From positions 1-64,000 of the forward strand of contig CACOQT010000005.1 of assembly GCA_902629395.1 (NCBI GenBank): DNA of 64,000 bases. Reading direction: 5' to 3'. Within the stretch, counting starts at the first letter, position 1. Every line of letters starts with the position of its first letter. The notes below the pieces were generated by a model. The model did no database searches and was not told where the DNA came from. It saw only the letters and a program-made list of their open reading frames with translations. This DNA is from an uncultured Prochlorococcus sp. Lineage in GTDB: Bacteria > Cyanobacteriota > Cyanobacteriia > PCC-6307 > Cyanobiaceae. Shown piece by piece: positions 55,072 through 64,000 of the stretch. The translations under genes and the position numbers were made by a program.

Positions 55072-56298
55072 ATGAAATCTATCTTTATTGATTGTGTTCT
55101 TGGGATATCTGGTGACATGCTGGCATCAGCATTATTCGACTTGGGTGTACCTAAATATATTTTCCTAGATAATTTGGCAAAATTAAATATTAATAAAAAT
55201 CATGATTTGGAATTTAGAGAGTCAAATAGTGAGGGAATAAAAGGAATTGTATGTTCTAAAAGCGAAATTGAAGATAGAAAATTATCTAGAAGCTTTAATG
55301 AAGTTAAAAACTTTCTTCTTGAATCAAGTTTGAATGATCATATAAAAGAAAAGTCCATAGAGGTTTTTGAAATTCTTGCGGAGGCGGAATCAGTTGTTCA
55401 TGGAAAAGATATTTCAGATGTGCGTTTTCATGAAATAGGCTCAATTGAATCCGTAGTTGATATTGTTAATGTTTGTTCAGCAATTGATTTTTTAAAGCCG
55501 AGTAAGATTTATTTTTCAAATCCACCCGCAGGAAAAGGAGTTGTATCAACTTTTCATGGTGTTATTCCTGTTCCAGTGCCGACAGTGTTAGAGATAGCGA
55601 AGCAAAATAAAATTTCTTTGATTGCAATTGAAGACGAATATTTTGGTGAAATAACTACGCCTACTGGCATAGCATTGATAGCAGCTTTTGTAGATAAGTT
55701 TGGTCAACCAAAGAATATTAATATTAAAAAGATTGGTATTGGCTTAGGCCTGAAAAATATTTCTAGACCAAACTTTGTACGAGCATTACTATTAGATAGT
55801 GATGAAGATTGTAAAGAAAATAATAATAAACTTGTTCGTGAGACTATAATTTGTCAAGAAGCATGGATCGATGATTCTACCCCTGAAGATATAGCACTCT
55901 TAATCGAAAGGTTAAGATCAGCAGGAGCGATCGATGTCGTAAGTTATTCAGTTGATATGAAAAAAAATAGAAAAGGTTTATGTATAAAAGCTATCGTCTT
56001 CCCAAAACATAAAAATTCTCTTAGGGATGTTTGGCTCAACTTTAGTACAACAATTGGAATAAGAGAAAATATAATTAGTCGTTGGATACTTCCAAGAAGA
56101 ACAGTAACTCATAAAACTAAACTTGGAGAAGTAAATGTTAAACAGATAATGAGACCTAATGGTAAGATTTCATTTAAATTTGATCATAAAGATTTGACTC
56201 GGATAACGTTAAATACAGGTATTCCTATAGAGGAGATACGTCAAAAGTTGTATATGGAATTATCGGATTTGTATGGATCAGATGATTGGTCAAATTGA
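55072..56298 (+). CDS. larC: LarC-family nickel-pincer cofactor biosynthesis protein
   Basis: LarC inserts nickel into the pincer cofactor of lactate racemase and related enzymes. The family pattern is visible: IFIDCVLGISGDMLASALFDLG at the start, HEIGSIESVVDIV, GVIPVPVPTVLEI and FGEITTPTGIALIAAF. The C-terminal catalytic region begins near 250. It is one uninterrupted frame of 408 residues, whereas in Lactobacillus the gene is read through a programmed frameshift. No larA or larE is in this window. Its stop overlaps the ATG of the next gene by one base (TGATG). Confidence 0.88.
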   Translation: MKSIFIDCVLGISGDMLASALFDLGVPKYIFLDNLAKLNINKNHDLEFRESNSEGIKGIVCSKSEIEDRKLSRSFNEVKNFLLESSLNDHIKEKSIEVFEILAEAESVVHGKDISDVRFHEIGSIESVVDIVNVCSAIDFLKPSKIYFSNPPAGKGVVSTFHGVIPVPVPTVLEIAKQNKISLIAIEDEYFGEITTPTGIALIAAFVDKFGQPKNINIKKIGIGLGLKNISRPNFVRALLLDSDEDCKENNNKLVRETIICQEAWIDDSTPEDIALLIERLRSAGAIDVVSYSVDMKKNRKGLCIKAIVFPKHKNSLRDVWLNFSTTIGIRENIISRWILPRRTVTHKTKLGEVNVKQIMRPNGKISFKFDHKDLTRITLNTGIPIEEIRQKLYMELSDLYGSDDWSN

Positions 56299-57269
56299 TG
56301 ATTAATTTAAAAAAAACTCAAAGTAAAAGAATCTTTTTTTTGTTGGGACTTATATCTAAAGTTAATATAAAATTTTTAATAACATTAATTTCCTTTGCAT
56401 TTTTAGGAAATTCAATATATCGAAATTTTGATGCCTTATCTAATCAGACAATTACTATTCAAGGGATACTATGGTTGCTAGGAGGTCTTATATTTAGCTT
56501 TCTAAGCATAATTGTAAATGCCTATGCATGGAAGCTACTCAGTAAAAATATTGGTTGCGATAGTAATAAATTAAATATACCAAAATTATTTATATCTACG
56601 AATATATATAAGTATTTACCAGGTGGAATATGGCATTTTGTATCTAGGTATAACGCCTTGCGTTTAGAATTTTCAACTGAAAAGTCAATTGAATCAATTG
56701 TATTAGAACCGTTGTTAATGCTGGTTGCAGCGATATTATATATACCTTTTGGAAATTTTCATATAACTTATTTACTATTTTGCTGGTCATCAACTTTGAT
56801 TTTACTTCCAGTATTTAGAAAATTTTTAATCATAAGATTAAAGGCTATGAAGGCGAATATTTTTACTAATAAAAATAATCTAAAAGCTAGTAAAAAATTT
56901 CAAAGAACAAATAATATTTCAACAAGAATGAGTTATCCTTACAGGCCACTGTTAGTAGAGACCATATTTATTTTCATTCGCTTTTTGGGGTTTTTATTTT
57001 GCATAAATGCATTTTCTATTGGATCATTGATTCCTCAAAGTAAATTAATATCCTCCTTTTGCTTGGCATGGATAATTGGTCTTATAGTACCTGCAGCTCC
57101 TGGAGGTTTAGGTGTATTTGAATCTGTAATTTTATTTAATCTTAGTCCACATTTGCCAGAAGCACCACTATTGGCTTCATTGCTTTCCTATCGTCTTGTT
57201 TCTACAATCTCTGATATATTAGCAGCTTTTATTTATCCATTTAAAAAAATATTTAAGTTTAAATTCTAA
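56298..57269 (+). CDS. UPF0104/LPG-synthase-like integral membrane protein
   Basis: This 323-residue protein has about seven hydrophobic helices and resembles the UPF0104 family, the membrane part of lysylphosphatidylglycerol synthase (MprF flippase-like domain). Visible family-like segments are KYLPGGIWHFVSRY (about 105-118) and GLIVPAAPGGLGVFESVILF near 265-285. No soluble aminoacyltransferase domain is present, so only lipid transport or glycosyltransferase-partner roles are plausible. I use ATG at 56298; upstream TTG at 56286 is less likely. It overlaps larC by one base and converges with the permease gene 2 bp away. Confidence 0.8.
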   Translation: MINLKKTQSKRIFFLLGLISKVNIKFLITLISFAFLGNSIYRNFDALSNQTITIQGILWLLGGLIFSFLSIIVNAYAWKLLSKNIGCDSNKLNIPKLFISTNIYKYLPGGIWHFVSRYNALRLEFSTEKSIESIVLEPLLMLVAAILYIPFGNFHITYLLFCWSSTLILLPVFRKFLIIRLKAMKANIFTNKNNLKASKKFQRTNNISTRMSYPYRPLLVETIFIFIRFLGFLFCINAFSIGSLIPQSKLISSFCLAWIIGLIVPAAPGGLGVFESVILFNLSPHLPEAPLLASLLSYRLVSTISDILAAFIYPFKKIFKFKF

Positions 57270-57271
57270 TG

Positions 57272-58789
57272 TTAGTTTTTACTATTGTTTAAGCTTGGTA
57301 TCAACGCTAGAGAGGCTATTAATCCCAGACAAATTATTATTAACGAAGGTAATATAGATTCGGCTACTCGTTCATCTCCTGCATATTGAAATATTCGTAC
57401 TGAGAGCGTATCAAAATCGAATGGTCTCAGTATAAAAGTAAGAGGTAATTCTTTTATTGTGTCAACAAACACTAGAAGAGCCCCTGCCAATATTGGACCT
57501 CTAAGAAGTGGTAAATGTATTTTGAAAAGGACTTCCTGCCAGTTTCTACCGAGACTTATGGCTGCATTATCTATATTAGGCGAGATTCTCTCAAAGCCAG
57601 CATCCAAACCCCCTTTTGAAACAGCTAGGAATCGAATGCTATATCCCCATATTAATAAGCTTAATATGTTTACTTGCCATACACTTCCTTTGAATGAAAG
57701 AAGAGCAAGGGCTAAAACTGACCCAGGTATTGCATACCCAATGCTGGACAAAAAGGTTAAAATATTGAGAATTTGATGATTTTGCCATCTCTTAGAAATT
57801 GATAAAATCAATGATATAAATATCGTTATTAATGAAACAACAAAGCCTAAACAAAAGCTTCTAATAGTTAGGCCAATTAAATCAGAATTGAATCCTTGGT
57901 TAATTTGATCAAAATTTATTATTGCCCATGTAATTGGAATACCTAATGTAAAGGTTGGAGGAATAAGTATCACTAATTGAGCGAGGAATAAATTTGCACC
58001 TTTTAATTCCAATTTTAATGACCCTGTACTACTTATTCCATCAGTCCATCGTTTACTTCTTTCTCTTGATTTGCGTTCAAGTGCAACTAATAGAAAAACT
58101 AAAATTAGAGCGAATAAAGCTAAAGCAATGGCACCTGAAGGCTCTCCTTCCTCCACCCAGGTTTCAAGAATCCCTGCTGAAATACTTGGAATATTTAACA
58201 GTTGAACAGCACCTAGTTCATTGATGATCTCCATCGCCATTAGTGCCAACCCGGCAGTAATTGAGGGTATTGCCAATGGCAGTGATAATCTGAAAAAACT
58301 TTGCCAAGGTCCTATACCAAGAGTTCTAGATGCCTCAATTTGTTTTCTACCCACTATGTGAAAGCTTTCTGAACTTAGTAGAAATACATATGGGTAGGTT
58401 GTAAATGCCATTATTATTACACCCCAGAACATACCGGTAATTCTTATGGAATTGATGCTGCCAAGGTCAATGAATGTTGCTGCTAAAAGATAAGCTGGAG
58501 TTGCGAAAGGAATTAGCTGGCAAACTCTAAGTATTTTAATCCCTTTGAAAGTGCAATTAGCTAATATCCAACCATTTGCTGTCCCTAAAAATCCTCCTAG
58601 GGTTAAAGAAAAAAATAATAATACAATTGTTCCTTTTATTTCATTAAGATTACTTATAGTCAAATAAATCGAACCTTTTTGTATACCATATACACCCTCT
58701 ACTAATAGACTAAATATGGGCCATAAAATAAAAAACGATAATAGTATTACAAGGAATTTCAATATGTGTCGACTATTATTCAATTTCAT
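57272..58789 (-). CDS. Iron(III)-type ABC transporter permease (FutB/HitB-like, fused two-domain)
   Basis: This 505-residue protein holds two tandem binding-protein-dependent permease domains of about six helices each, as in ferric-iron transporters FutB, HitB and SfuB. Both EAA loops are visible: EASRTLGIGPWQSFFRLSLPLAIP and DNAAISLGRNWQEVLFKIHLPLLRGPI. The matching ATPase and FutA-type binding protein are not adjacent. I use ATG at 58789; TTG at 58858 would add 23 residues. It lies directly downstream of the metallochaperone set yjbQ-pcd-cobW on the same strand. Confidence 0.85.
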   Translation of the reverse strand: MKLNNSRHILKFLVILLSFFILWPIFSLLVEGVYGIQKGSIYLTISNLNEIKGTIVLLFFSLTLGGFLGTANGWILANCTFKGIKILRVCQLIPFATPAYLLAATFIDLGSINSIRITGMFWGVIIMAFTTYPYVFLLSSESFHIVGRKQIEASRTLGIGPWQSFFRLSLPLAIPSITAGLALMAMEIINELGAVQLLNIPSISAGILETWVEEGEPSGAIALALFALILVFLLVALERKSRERSKRWTDGISSTGSLKLELKGANLFLAQLVILIPPTFTLGIPITWAIINFDQINQGFNSDLIGLTIRSFCLGFVVSLITIFISLILSISKRWQNHQILNILTFLSSIGYAIPGSVLALALLSFKGSVWQVNILSLLIWGYSIRFLAVSKGGLDAGFERISPNIDNAAISLGRNWQEVLFKIHLPLLRGPILAGALLVFVDTIKELPLTFILRPFDFDTLSVRIFQYAGDERVAESILPSLIIICLGLIASLALIPSLNNSKN

Positions 58790-58889
58790 AAAATTATTGA
58801 TCAAATAATAAATTTTTTCATTTTTGAACGCTTTTGATGTGGATTCAAGATTTTTCAATTTATTATAAAAAGTTGTTATTATTTATAGA

Positions 58890-59927
58890 TTAATCAATAC
58901 ATGCATTTAATTGAGTAAGTATTTTTTCTTTATCTAAATCTTTTCCAATTAAGACAAGTTGATTATTTCTTTCTTTACCCCACTCACTGTCTTCAATAGA
59001 AATTCTTTTACCAGCAAGATGAAAGATATGTCTTCTTTCACTTTCACTGAACCAAAGAATACCCTTTCCTCTGAATACAGTACTTTTTAATTGATTATCT
59101 AAAAAATATTGGAACTTTCTAAGAGAGAAAGGTTTTTTGCTTTGAAAAGAAACAGAAAGAAAATCTTCAATTTTATTATTTTCCTCTGAGTGAACATGTT
59201 CATGTTCATGTTCATGTTCATGTTCATGTTCATGTTCATGTTCATGAGAGTGCTTGTGATCGGATACTTTATCATTTATTAGATCTGTTTCGAATAGACC
59301 TACGCTTAATAATAGATTAAGAGGAATATTCCCTTTAACACTTTTTAAAATTCTCAAATCATTTTTTATTTCTTTTAACTTTGAGATCGTTTCTTCTATT
59401 TTTTTATTGCTTACTAAATCACATTTGTTAAGAAGTAAAATATCACCATATATAACTTGAGATCTACCTATTGAACTTTCTAAAGCAACCTCATTAAAGT
59501 TCTCAGCATCAATTAAAGTTATAATAGAGTCTAATCTTGTTTGATCTCTTAGCTCACTTCCAAGCAATGTCATTGCAACAGGAAGAGGATCGGCTAATCC
59601 TGTGGTTTCAATAATAATGTAATCTAACATCTTGTTGACATTGATTAATTTTTCTATTGCTTCTACTAATTCACCATTAATAGAACAACAAATACATCCA
59701 TTATTCAGCTCTATCATATCTTCTTCAGTCTTAATTATTAATTCATTATCAATTCCTATTTCACCAAATTCGTTAACTAATACAGCTGTCTTTATATCTT
59801 TCTGATTAGTAAGGATATGATTTAATAAAGTGGTTTTTCCTGAGCCTAAAAAACCTGATATAATTGTAATAGGAATATTTGTTTTGCGAACTATATTTTC
59901 TCTAACATTCGAATCTTTTGTTTTCAT
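58890..59927 (-). CDS. COG0523 GTPase metallochaperone (CobW/ZNG1-like) with His/Glu-rich linker
   Basis: COG0523 proteins are GTPases that carry metals, often zinc or cobalt, to client enzymes. The P-loop GFLGSGKTT is at residues 25-33, the metal-binding CICC at 78-81, and the G-domain motifs ETTGLADP (107-114) and NKCD (167-170) follow. Residues 224-247 are a His/Glu repeat (about a dozen His) that likely stores or senses metal, and is encoded by a hexamer repeat. The C-terminal CobW domain starts near 255. The length is 345. Cobalt versus zinc cannot be settled from the sequence. pcd lies 25 bp upstream. Confidence 0.92.
   Translation of the reverse strand: MKTKDSNVRENIVRKTNIPITIISGFLGSGKTTLLNHILTNQKDIKTAVLVNEFGEIGIDNELIIKTEEDMIELNNGCICCSINGELVEAIEKLINVNKMLDYIIIETTGLADPLPVAMTLLGSELRDQTRLDSIITLIDAENFNEVALESSIGRSQVIYGDILLLNKCDLVSNKKIEETISKLKEIKNDLRILKSVKGNIPLNLLLSVGLFETDLINDKVSDHKHSHEHEHEHEHEHEHEHEHVHSEENNKIEDFLSVSFQSKKPFSLRKFQYFLDNQLKSTVFRGKGILWFSESERRHIFHLAGKRISIEDSEWGKERNNQLVLIGKDLDKEKILTQLNACID
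59196..59246. repeat. Hexamer tandem repeat (ATGTTC)8 in the metallochaperone gene
   Basis: Eight exact ATGTTC units span 59196-59243 and end with a partial ATG. On the coding strand each unit encodes His-Glu. This makes the histidine-rich metal-binding linker. A pure, codon-identical repeat is expected to expand or contract between strains. Confidence 0.95.
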
Positions 59928-59952
59928 TTCAATAGAAATTGGTTATAATACT

Positions 59953-60240
59953 TCAAGTATTGATTAGTTTATCAATAGACTTGGCAAGTTTGATATCGTT
60001 TGTGGTAATTCCACCCTTGTCATGGGTAGTTAGTTTGATTTTAACTTGATTATATGTATTTTGCCAATCAGGATGATGATCCATTTTTTCTGCTAAAAGA
60101 GCGACCTTGGTTATAAAGCCAAAGGCATCAATGAAATTATCAAATTTAAATTCTCTCTTTATCGCGTTATTATCGATTACCCAATAAGGATTTTTTTCGA
60201 TAAAAAAATCTATTTGATCTTTTTCTAATAAGAAAGTCAT
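59953..60240 (-). CDS. Pterin-4a-carbinolamine dehydratase (PCD/DCoH)
   Basis: PCD removes water from 4a-hydroxytetrahydropterin, classically to regenerate the cofactor of phenylalanine hydroxylase, and also has roles linked to other pterins. The signature [25 protein letters not shown] contains the conserved His-His and downstream His. The length is 95 residues. No phenylalanine hydroxylase is in the window. It lies between yjbQ and the COG0523 gene with gaps of 13 and 25 bp, so the three are probably co-transcribed. Confidence 0.9.
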   Translation of the reverse strand: MTFLLEKDQIDFFIEKNPYWVIDNNAIKREFKFDNFIDAFGFITKVALLAEKMDHHPDWQNTYNQVKIKLTTHDKGGITTNDIKLAKSIDKLINT

Positions 60241-60253
60241 GAGGTTTTTATAT

Positions 60254-60721
60254 TTAATTGTAATTTAAATCAAATTCTCCAATTGCATGCAATTGTAATG
60301 ACCTTGATTTATTTGATGTCCTATGCTCCCATATATAAATTCCTTGCCATAAGCCTATTTTTAATTCACTATTAACAACACTGAAGCTTAAATTATTTGA
60401 AGTAAGCATTGTTCTAATATGAGCAGGCATGTCGTCTAACCCTTCTTGTGAGTGAAGATATTCTGTTCTTCTTCTACTTCTGTCATTAGTATAAAATCCC
60501 TCCTCTGGGACAATAGCTTTCATGTATGCTGCCAAGTCTTTTAGAACATTAATATCTGCATTTTCATTGATAATTAAACTACAGCTTGTATGCTTTAAAA
60601 AAATAAGAAGTATGCCTTTTTGAAATTTTTTATATTGGATCCAATCATTAATATCTTTTGTAATATCAGTAAAACCTTGGCCCTTCGTTTCAAAATCTAA
60701 AGTTGATATAACTTGTTCCAT
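60254..60721 (-). CDS. yjbQ: UPF0047/YjbQ family protein (secondary thiamine-phosphate synthase)
   Basis: YjbQ/UPF0047 proteins form trimers and show weak thiamine-phosphate synthase activity; their physiological role is not settled. The family pattern is clear: [16 protein letters not shown] (about 42-57), [24 protein letters not shown] (about 81-104) and the C-terminal [13 protein letters not shown]-like [12 protein letters not shown]. The length of 155 is typical. It is the first gene of the yjbQ-pcd-COG0523 run. Its ATG at 60721 is clear, and 212 bp upstream contain no other feature. Confidence 0.92.
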   Translation of the reverse strand: MEQVISTLDFETKGQGFTDITKDINDWIQYKKFQKGILLIFLKHTSCSLIINENADINVLKDLAAYMKAIVPEEGFYTNDRSRRRTEYLHSQEGLDDMPAHIRTMLTSNNLSFSVVNSELKIGLWQGIYIWEHRTSNKSRSLQLHAIGEFDLNYN

Positions 60722-60933
60722 TGCAAATAAACTGTTTGACCTGTATGTATTAAATACTAACAGGTTTATTAGTTCTATATTAAGTTAGAGTATTCTTGAT
60801 CTAATAGTAAAAAAAGACATAAGTTTTTTTTTATGAATAATTTATTTGAGAACTTATGATTTAAATTATTTTAAATTGATCAAATACGGATCTATTTTCA
60901 TAAGCTTGATATTAGAATCATATAAATATCAAA

Positions 60934-62472
60934 TTGAATACGTTGTCAAAGTCTGCTTGGCAGCTTTTGGGTGATTACCTAAAAGATACGCAGTTATTGG
61001 GATCTATACAAAGTACTCTCTATTGGGATCAAAATACATCTATGCCTATTGCTGGTTCCACTTGGAGAGGAGAGCAATTAAGTCTTTTAGCTAAGCAACT
61101 TCATTCAAGACAAAGTTCTGAACAATTCGAAATTTTAATAAAAGAAGCCAAATCTGAACTTCAAAATTTAAAAGAGAAAGACGAATTTGAATCAGAACTT
61201 ATTACAGATAGGTTCAAAAATATTGAGTTACTTGAGCAAGATTTTAATAGACAAAAAAGATTGGATCCTAAATTGGTTGTTGAGCTTGCAACAGCAAAGT
61301 CTGAAGGTTATATGTGCTGGCAGGAAGCTAGAAAAAATAATGATTTCAAAAGATTTTCTCCAGCTCTCAAGAAATTAATTTCACTACGAACAGAACAATC
61401 CAATCAGCTCTGTGAGGAAAGAAGTTGCTGGGAGACACTTGCCCAGCCTTTTGAACCGAACTTAACGATTAATCGCGTTAGCGAACTATTTAAACCTTTA
61501 AAAAAAAGGTTGCCAGAATTGATTCAGAAGACTGCAACCATACCAAACAAAAAGAGTAGAGAATGGGATTTACCAAATAGCGATCAAGAAAAGCTATGTA
61601 AAATACTTCTAAATGATTGGTCTAGGGATCCTTCTAATACAGCCATAGCCAAGTCTCCTCATCCATTCTCAATAACTTTAGGTCCTGATGATTATCGAAT
61701 TACTACTCGAATAGTTAAGGGTCAGCCACTTTCTTGCTTGTTGGCTACCGCACATGAGTGGGGACATTCTCTTTATGAACAAGGCTTGCCTTCTGAAAGT
61801 CACCAATGGTTTGCATGGCCATTAGGTCAAGCAACTTCTATGGCTGTTCATGAAAGTCAATCTCTATTTTGGGAAAATAGAATTGCAAGGAGCCTTTCAT
61901 TTGCAAAGTCTTTTTGGCATCATTTTGAAAATGCAGGAGCTCCTATTCACTCTGGAAATGATTTATGGATTAATCTAAATCCATTTACTCCCGGGTTGAA
62001 TCGAGTTGAGGCTGATGAACTAAGTTATGGCTTGCACATAATGATTAGAACTGACTTGGAAATAGATCTTCTAGAGAGAGGACTCTCTGTCGAAGATCTG
62101 CCTAATGAGTGGAATAAAAGGTATTTTAACCTCCTTGGTGTTTCGCCAGAAAATGATACTGAAGGGTGTTTGCAAGATGTTCACTGGAGTGAGGGGATGT
62201 TTGGTTATTTCCCTTCTTATTTGCTTGGTCATCTTATTAGTGCTCAATTAACAAAAACTCTTGAAGAAGATTTAGGGAAAATTGAAAAAATTATTGAAGC
62301 TAATGAAATCAGCAAAATATTGGGTTGGCTTCGCAAAAATGTTCATCACTATGGGAGAAGTTTAGATTCCGAGGAACTTGTAAAGAAAGTTTCTGGGTCG
62401 ACATTATCACCAAATTATTTTCTTGAATACTTAGACATTAAACTTGAAAAGCTTTCCAGGATATCTGATTAA
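60934..62472 (+). CDS. Carboxypeptidase Taq family metallopeptidase (M32)
   Basis: This cytoplasmic zinc carboxypeptidase removes C-terminal residues from peptides and probably recycles amino acids. The HEXXH zinc motif is HEWGH at residues 274-278, in ATAHEWGHSLYEQG, and HESQSLFWENRI with a third ligand follows about 30 residues later. Downstream features such as NRVEADELSYGLHIMIR match the M32 family. The length of 512 is typical. The start is TTG at 60934. It stands alone between yjbQ and ppa. Confidence 0.93.
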   Translation: MNTLSKSAWQLLGDYLKDTQLLGSIQSTLYWDQNTSMPIAGSTWRGEQLSLLAKQLHSRQSSEQFEILIKEAKSELQNLKEKDEFESELITDRFKNIELLEQDFNRQKRLDPKLVVELATAKSEGYMCWQEARKNNDFKRFSPALKKLISLRTEQSNQLCEERSCWETLAQPFEPNLTINRVSELFKPLKKRLPELIQKTATIPNKKSREWDLPNSDQEKLCKILLNDWSRDPSNTAIAKSPHPFSITLGPDDYRITTRIVKGQPLSCLLATAHEWGHSLYEQGLPSESHQWFAWPLGQATSMAVHESQSLFWENRIARSLSFAKSFWHHFENAGAPIHSGNDLWINLNPFTPGLNRVEADELSYGLHIMIRTDLEIDLLERGLSVEDLPNEWNKRYFNLLGVSPENDTEGCLQDVHWSEGMFGYFPSYLLGHLISAQLTKTLEEDLGKIEKIIEANEISKILGWLRKNVHHYGRSLDSEELVKKVSGSTLSPNYFLEYLDIKLEKLSRISD

Positions 62473-62599
62473 AATAAACATACATTAGAAAAAAAATTTA
62501 TCAAAGCATATTTTTTGTTGAAATTTTTCTAAATTATTTGCAAGAACTTCATTTGCATTTACTGCGTTGATTTACCATGTAAGAACATAAAAAAATACT

Positions 62600-63187
62600 A
62601 TGGCTAACCTTGACCGAGCACCTAGCAGAACAATGCCTAATCTGCTTCATGTCTTACCTGCGTTTGCCAATGAATCTGAATATAGAGTTAACACAATCGT
62701 TGAGTTGAATTCAAATACAATAAATAAATATGAGCTTATTACAGAAACGGGGCATTTAAAGCTTGATCGAGTTGGATTTTCTTCGCTCGCCTACCCTTTC
62801 GCTTATGGATGTCTTCCACGTACATGGGATGAAGACGGCGATCCCTTAGATATCGAAATTGTTAATGTTACAGAGCCTTTAGTACCAGGTTCAATTGTTG
62901 AAGCAAGAATTATAGGAATTATGACCTTTGATGATGGAGGTGAAGTTGACGATAAAGTTATTGGCGTAATAGCCGATGATAAGAGGCTAGATCACATAAA
63001 AAGCTTTGAACAATTAGGGAAGCATTGGATTAAGGAAACAACTTATTATTGGGAGCATTATAAAGATCTAAAAAAACCAGGCACTTGTTCCGTAAATGGA
63101 TTCTTTGGTGTTGAAAAAGCAGTTGAGATTATCAAATCCTGTGAGAAGCGTTACTTATCTGAGATAGATCCTAATTTAATTAATTAG
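62600..63187 (+). CDS. ppa: Inorganic pyrophosphatase, soluble family I
   Basis: Ppa hydrolyses pyrophosphate, driving biosynthetic reactions such as nucleotide, tRNA and tetrapyrrole synthesis. Family I features are visible: YPFAYGCLPRTWDEDGDPLDIEIV (the metal-binding Asp cluster DEDGDPLD near 92-99), GIMTFDDGGEVDDKVIGV and the lysine-containing KHWIKETTYYWEHYKDLK. The length of 195 is somewhat long compared with E. coli. The ATG is unambiguous. It converges with hemC. Confidence 0.95.
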   Translation: MANLDRAPSRTMPNLLHVLPAFANESEYRVNTIVELNSNTINKYELITETGHLKLDRVGFSSLAYPFAYGCLPRTWDEDGDPLDIEIVNVTEPLVPGSIVEARIIGIMTFDDGGEVDDKVIGVIADDKRLDHIKSFEQLGKHWIKETTYYWEHYKDLKKPGTCSVNGFFGVEKAVEIIKSCEKRYLSEIDPNLIN

Positions 63188-63201
63188 ACTGCTTGAGTGG
63201 T

Positions 63202-64000
63202 TTAGGCTCTTGCGGACTTGAAAATCTCTTCTAAAATGGCTCCTGCACCTCGTTTTTTTAATTCATTAGCTAAGTCTATTCCTATTTGCTCCGCAGAGCT
63301 TGCCGATCCTTTTTTTATATCTCTAATTAATCTTTTACCATCTAAACTGGCGACCATTCCTTCGAGAATTAATTCATCGTTGTTAATTTCACTTCTAACG
63401 CCTATCGGAACTTGACATCCACCTTCCAGTTCTCTGAGGAAAGACCTCTCTGCTAAACATCTTTTTGATGTTGATTCATGTTCAAGTGTTTTTAAAATAT
63501 CTAGTATCTCTTGCTTACCACTTACACATTCAATACCAAGAGCTCCCTGTCCCACAGCATGAAGTGAGATTTCTGTTGGAATCAACTGATGTATTCGATT
63601 AGCAAAACCAAGCCTCTGCAATCCAGCAGCTGCCAAAATTAGACAGTCATATTCTTCTGAGTCAAGCTTTTCTAATCGTGTTATGACATTTCCGCGTACA
63701 TCTTTGAAAACAAGGTGTGGATAATGGTATCGCAATTGAGCAAGCCTTCTTAAGGAGCTTGTTCCTACCACAGAACCCTCTGGCAGGGTCTCTAGTTTGT
63801 GAATTCGATTTTTTTCATTAACGACTAACGCGTCTGAAGGATCCTCCCTTTCAGTTATGCAGCCAAGAATTAATCCCTCTGGAAGATTGGTAGGTAAATC
63901 TTTCAATGAGTGGACCGCAATTTCGGCATGACCAACAAGCATTTGAGCTTCAAGTTCTTTAGTGAAAAGACCTTTATCTCCTATTTTTGCTAACGCTACA
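63202..64000 (-). CDS. hemC: Porphobilinogen deaminase HemC (5' end beyond window)
   Basis: HemC joins four porphobilinogens into hydroxymethylbilane, the precursor of heme, chlorophyll and cobamides. The visible C-terminal 266 residues include [22 protein letters not shown] (substrate-binding Arg), GVRSEINN-type domain 3 and the cofactor-binding Cys in [13 protein letters not shown]. An internal ATG at 63942 is not the true start, since coding continues to the window edge ([17 protein letters not shown]). It links functionally to hemL, gltX and chlG here. It converges with ppa. Confidence 0.95.
   Translation of the reverse strand, partial: VALAKIGDKGLFTKELEAQMLVGHAEIAVHSLKDLPTNLPEGLILGCITEREDPSDALVVNEKNRIHKLETLPEGSVVGTSSLRRLAQLRYHYPHLVFKDVRGNVITRLEKLDSEEYDCLILAAAGLQRLGFANRIHQLIPTEISLHAVGQGALGIECVSGKQEILDILKTLEHESTSKRCLAERSFLRELEGGCQVPIGVRSEINNDELILEGMVASLDGKRLIRDIKKGSASSAEQIGIDLANELKKRGAGAILEEIFKSARA

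Noticed and set aside
59196-59246. The hexamer repeat as a CRISPR array or regulatory iteron
   Set aside because: Units are contiguous, have no spacers and lie in a coding frame as His-Glu codons.

Overview
This window is a stretch of core chromosome from a marine picocyanobacterium, most likely Prochlorococcus. The evidence is photosynthesis genes (chlG, petC-petA, psaF-psaJ, an Hli protein, IM30/Vipp1, ndhB), an aa3-type cytochrome oxidase locus, AT-rich and very compact DNA (convergent genes overlap by up to 45 bp), many TTG/GTG starts, a porin with a typical picocyanobacterial signal peptide, and a small basic protein between tRNA-Asp and tRNA-Trp that matches the picocyanobacterial 'hyperconserved' protein. 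Base composition and content suggest a low-light-type Prochlorococcus, but the clade cannot be fixed by eye. I see no insertion sequence, prophage, CRISPR array, rRNA operon or restriction system.

Layout. 1-9.1 kb: porin 5' end, rsmB, chlG, DUF2862, hisF, menG, a DciA-like protein with a zinc ribbon, vipp1/pspA, birA, an orphan ABC ATPase and ndhB. 9.2-15.5 kb: a tight plus-strand run of topA, lipoprotein, DUF2232 membrane protein, UPF0284 (CobT-like) and Tat lipoprotein. 15.6-24.4 kb: ribE, cyAbrB, then ctaC-ctaD-ctaE facing away from ctaA-ctaB, followed by a two-gene ABC exporter. 24.4-32 kb: groEL, fabG, ispD, an S66 peptidase, ubiA, ppx and a RodZ-like HTH protein. 32-38.7 kb: petC-petA-lgt-cobM on the minus strand, DUF3067, tatC, a small membrane protein and rqcH. 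38.8-45.9 kb: gmk, psaF-psaJ, tsaD, hli, DUF1643, a CPA1 antiporter, gltX, tRNA-Asp, the hyperconserved protein, tRNA-Trp and rplS. 46-64 kb: map, an SDR, a DRTGG/P-loop protein with a Rossmann partner, yajQ, an SPFH protein, hemL, xthA, larC, a UPF0104 membrane protein, an iron-type ABC permease, a COG0523 metallochaperone, pcd, yjbQ, an M32 carboxypeptidase, ppa and partial hemC.

How the genes work together. Electron transfer and pigment supply dominate: hemL and hemC feed tetrapyrrole synthesis, chlG finishes chlorophyll, ctaA/ctaB make heme A for CtaCDE, menG and ubiA act on quinones, petA/petC encode cytochrome f and the Rieske protein, tatC provides a Tat translocon subunit of the kind that exports Rieske precursors, and IM30 supports the thylakoid membrane. 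Translation and its quality control are also well represented (rsmB, gltX, tsaD, rqcH, map, rplS, two tRNAs).

Most notable observations: (1) ctaC is split by a one-base excess in a G8 run, although the parts on either side look intact; (2) the porin ribosome binding site carries a 9-nt match to the core of the sRNA Yfr1; (3) several conserved proteins lack an assigned job (DciA-like plus zinc ribbon, UPF0284, stand-alone LarC, the DRTGG/Rossmann pair, the hyperconserved protein); (4) a hexamer repeat encodes the His/Glu metal-binding linker of the COG0523 protein. I did not find a clearly new multi-gene system. No gene-free stretch exceeds about 300 bases; the longest (45941-46239) shows only AT-rich DNA.
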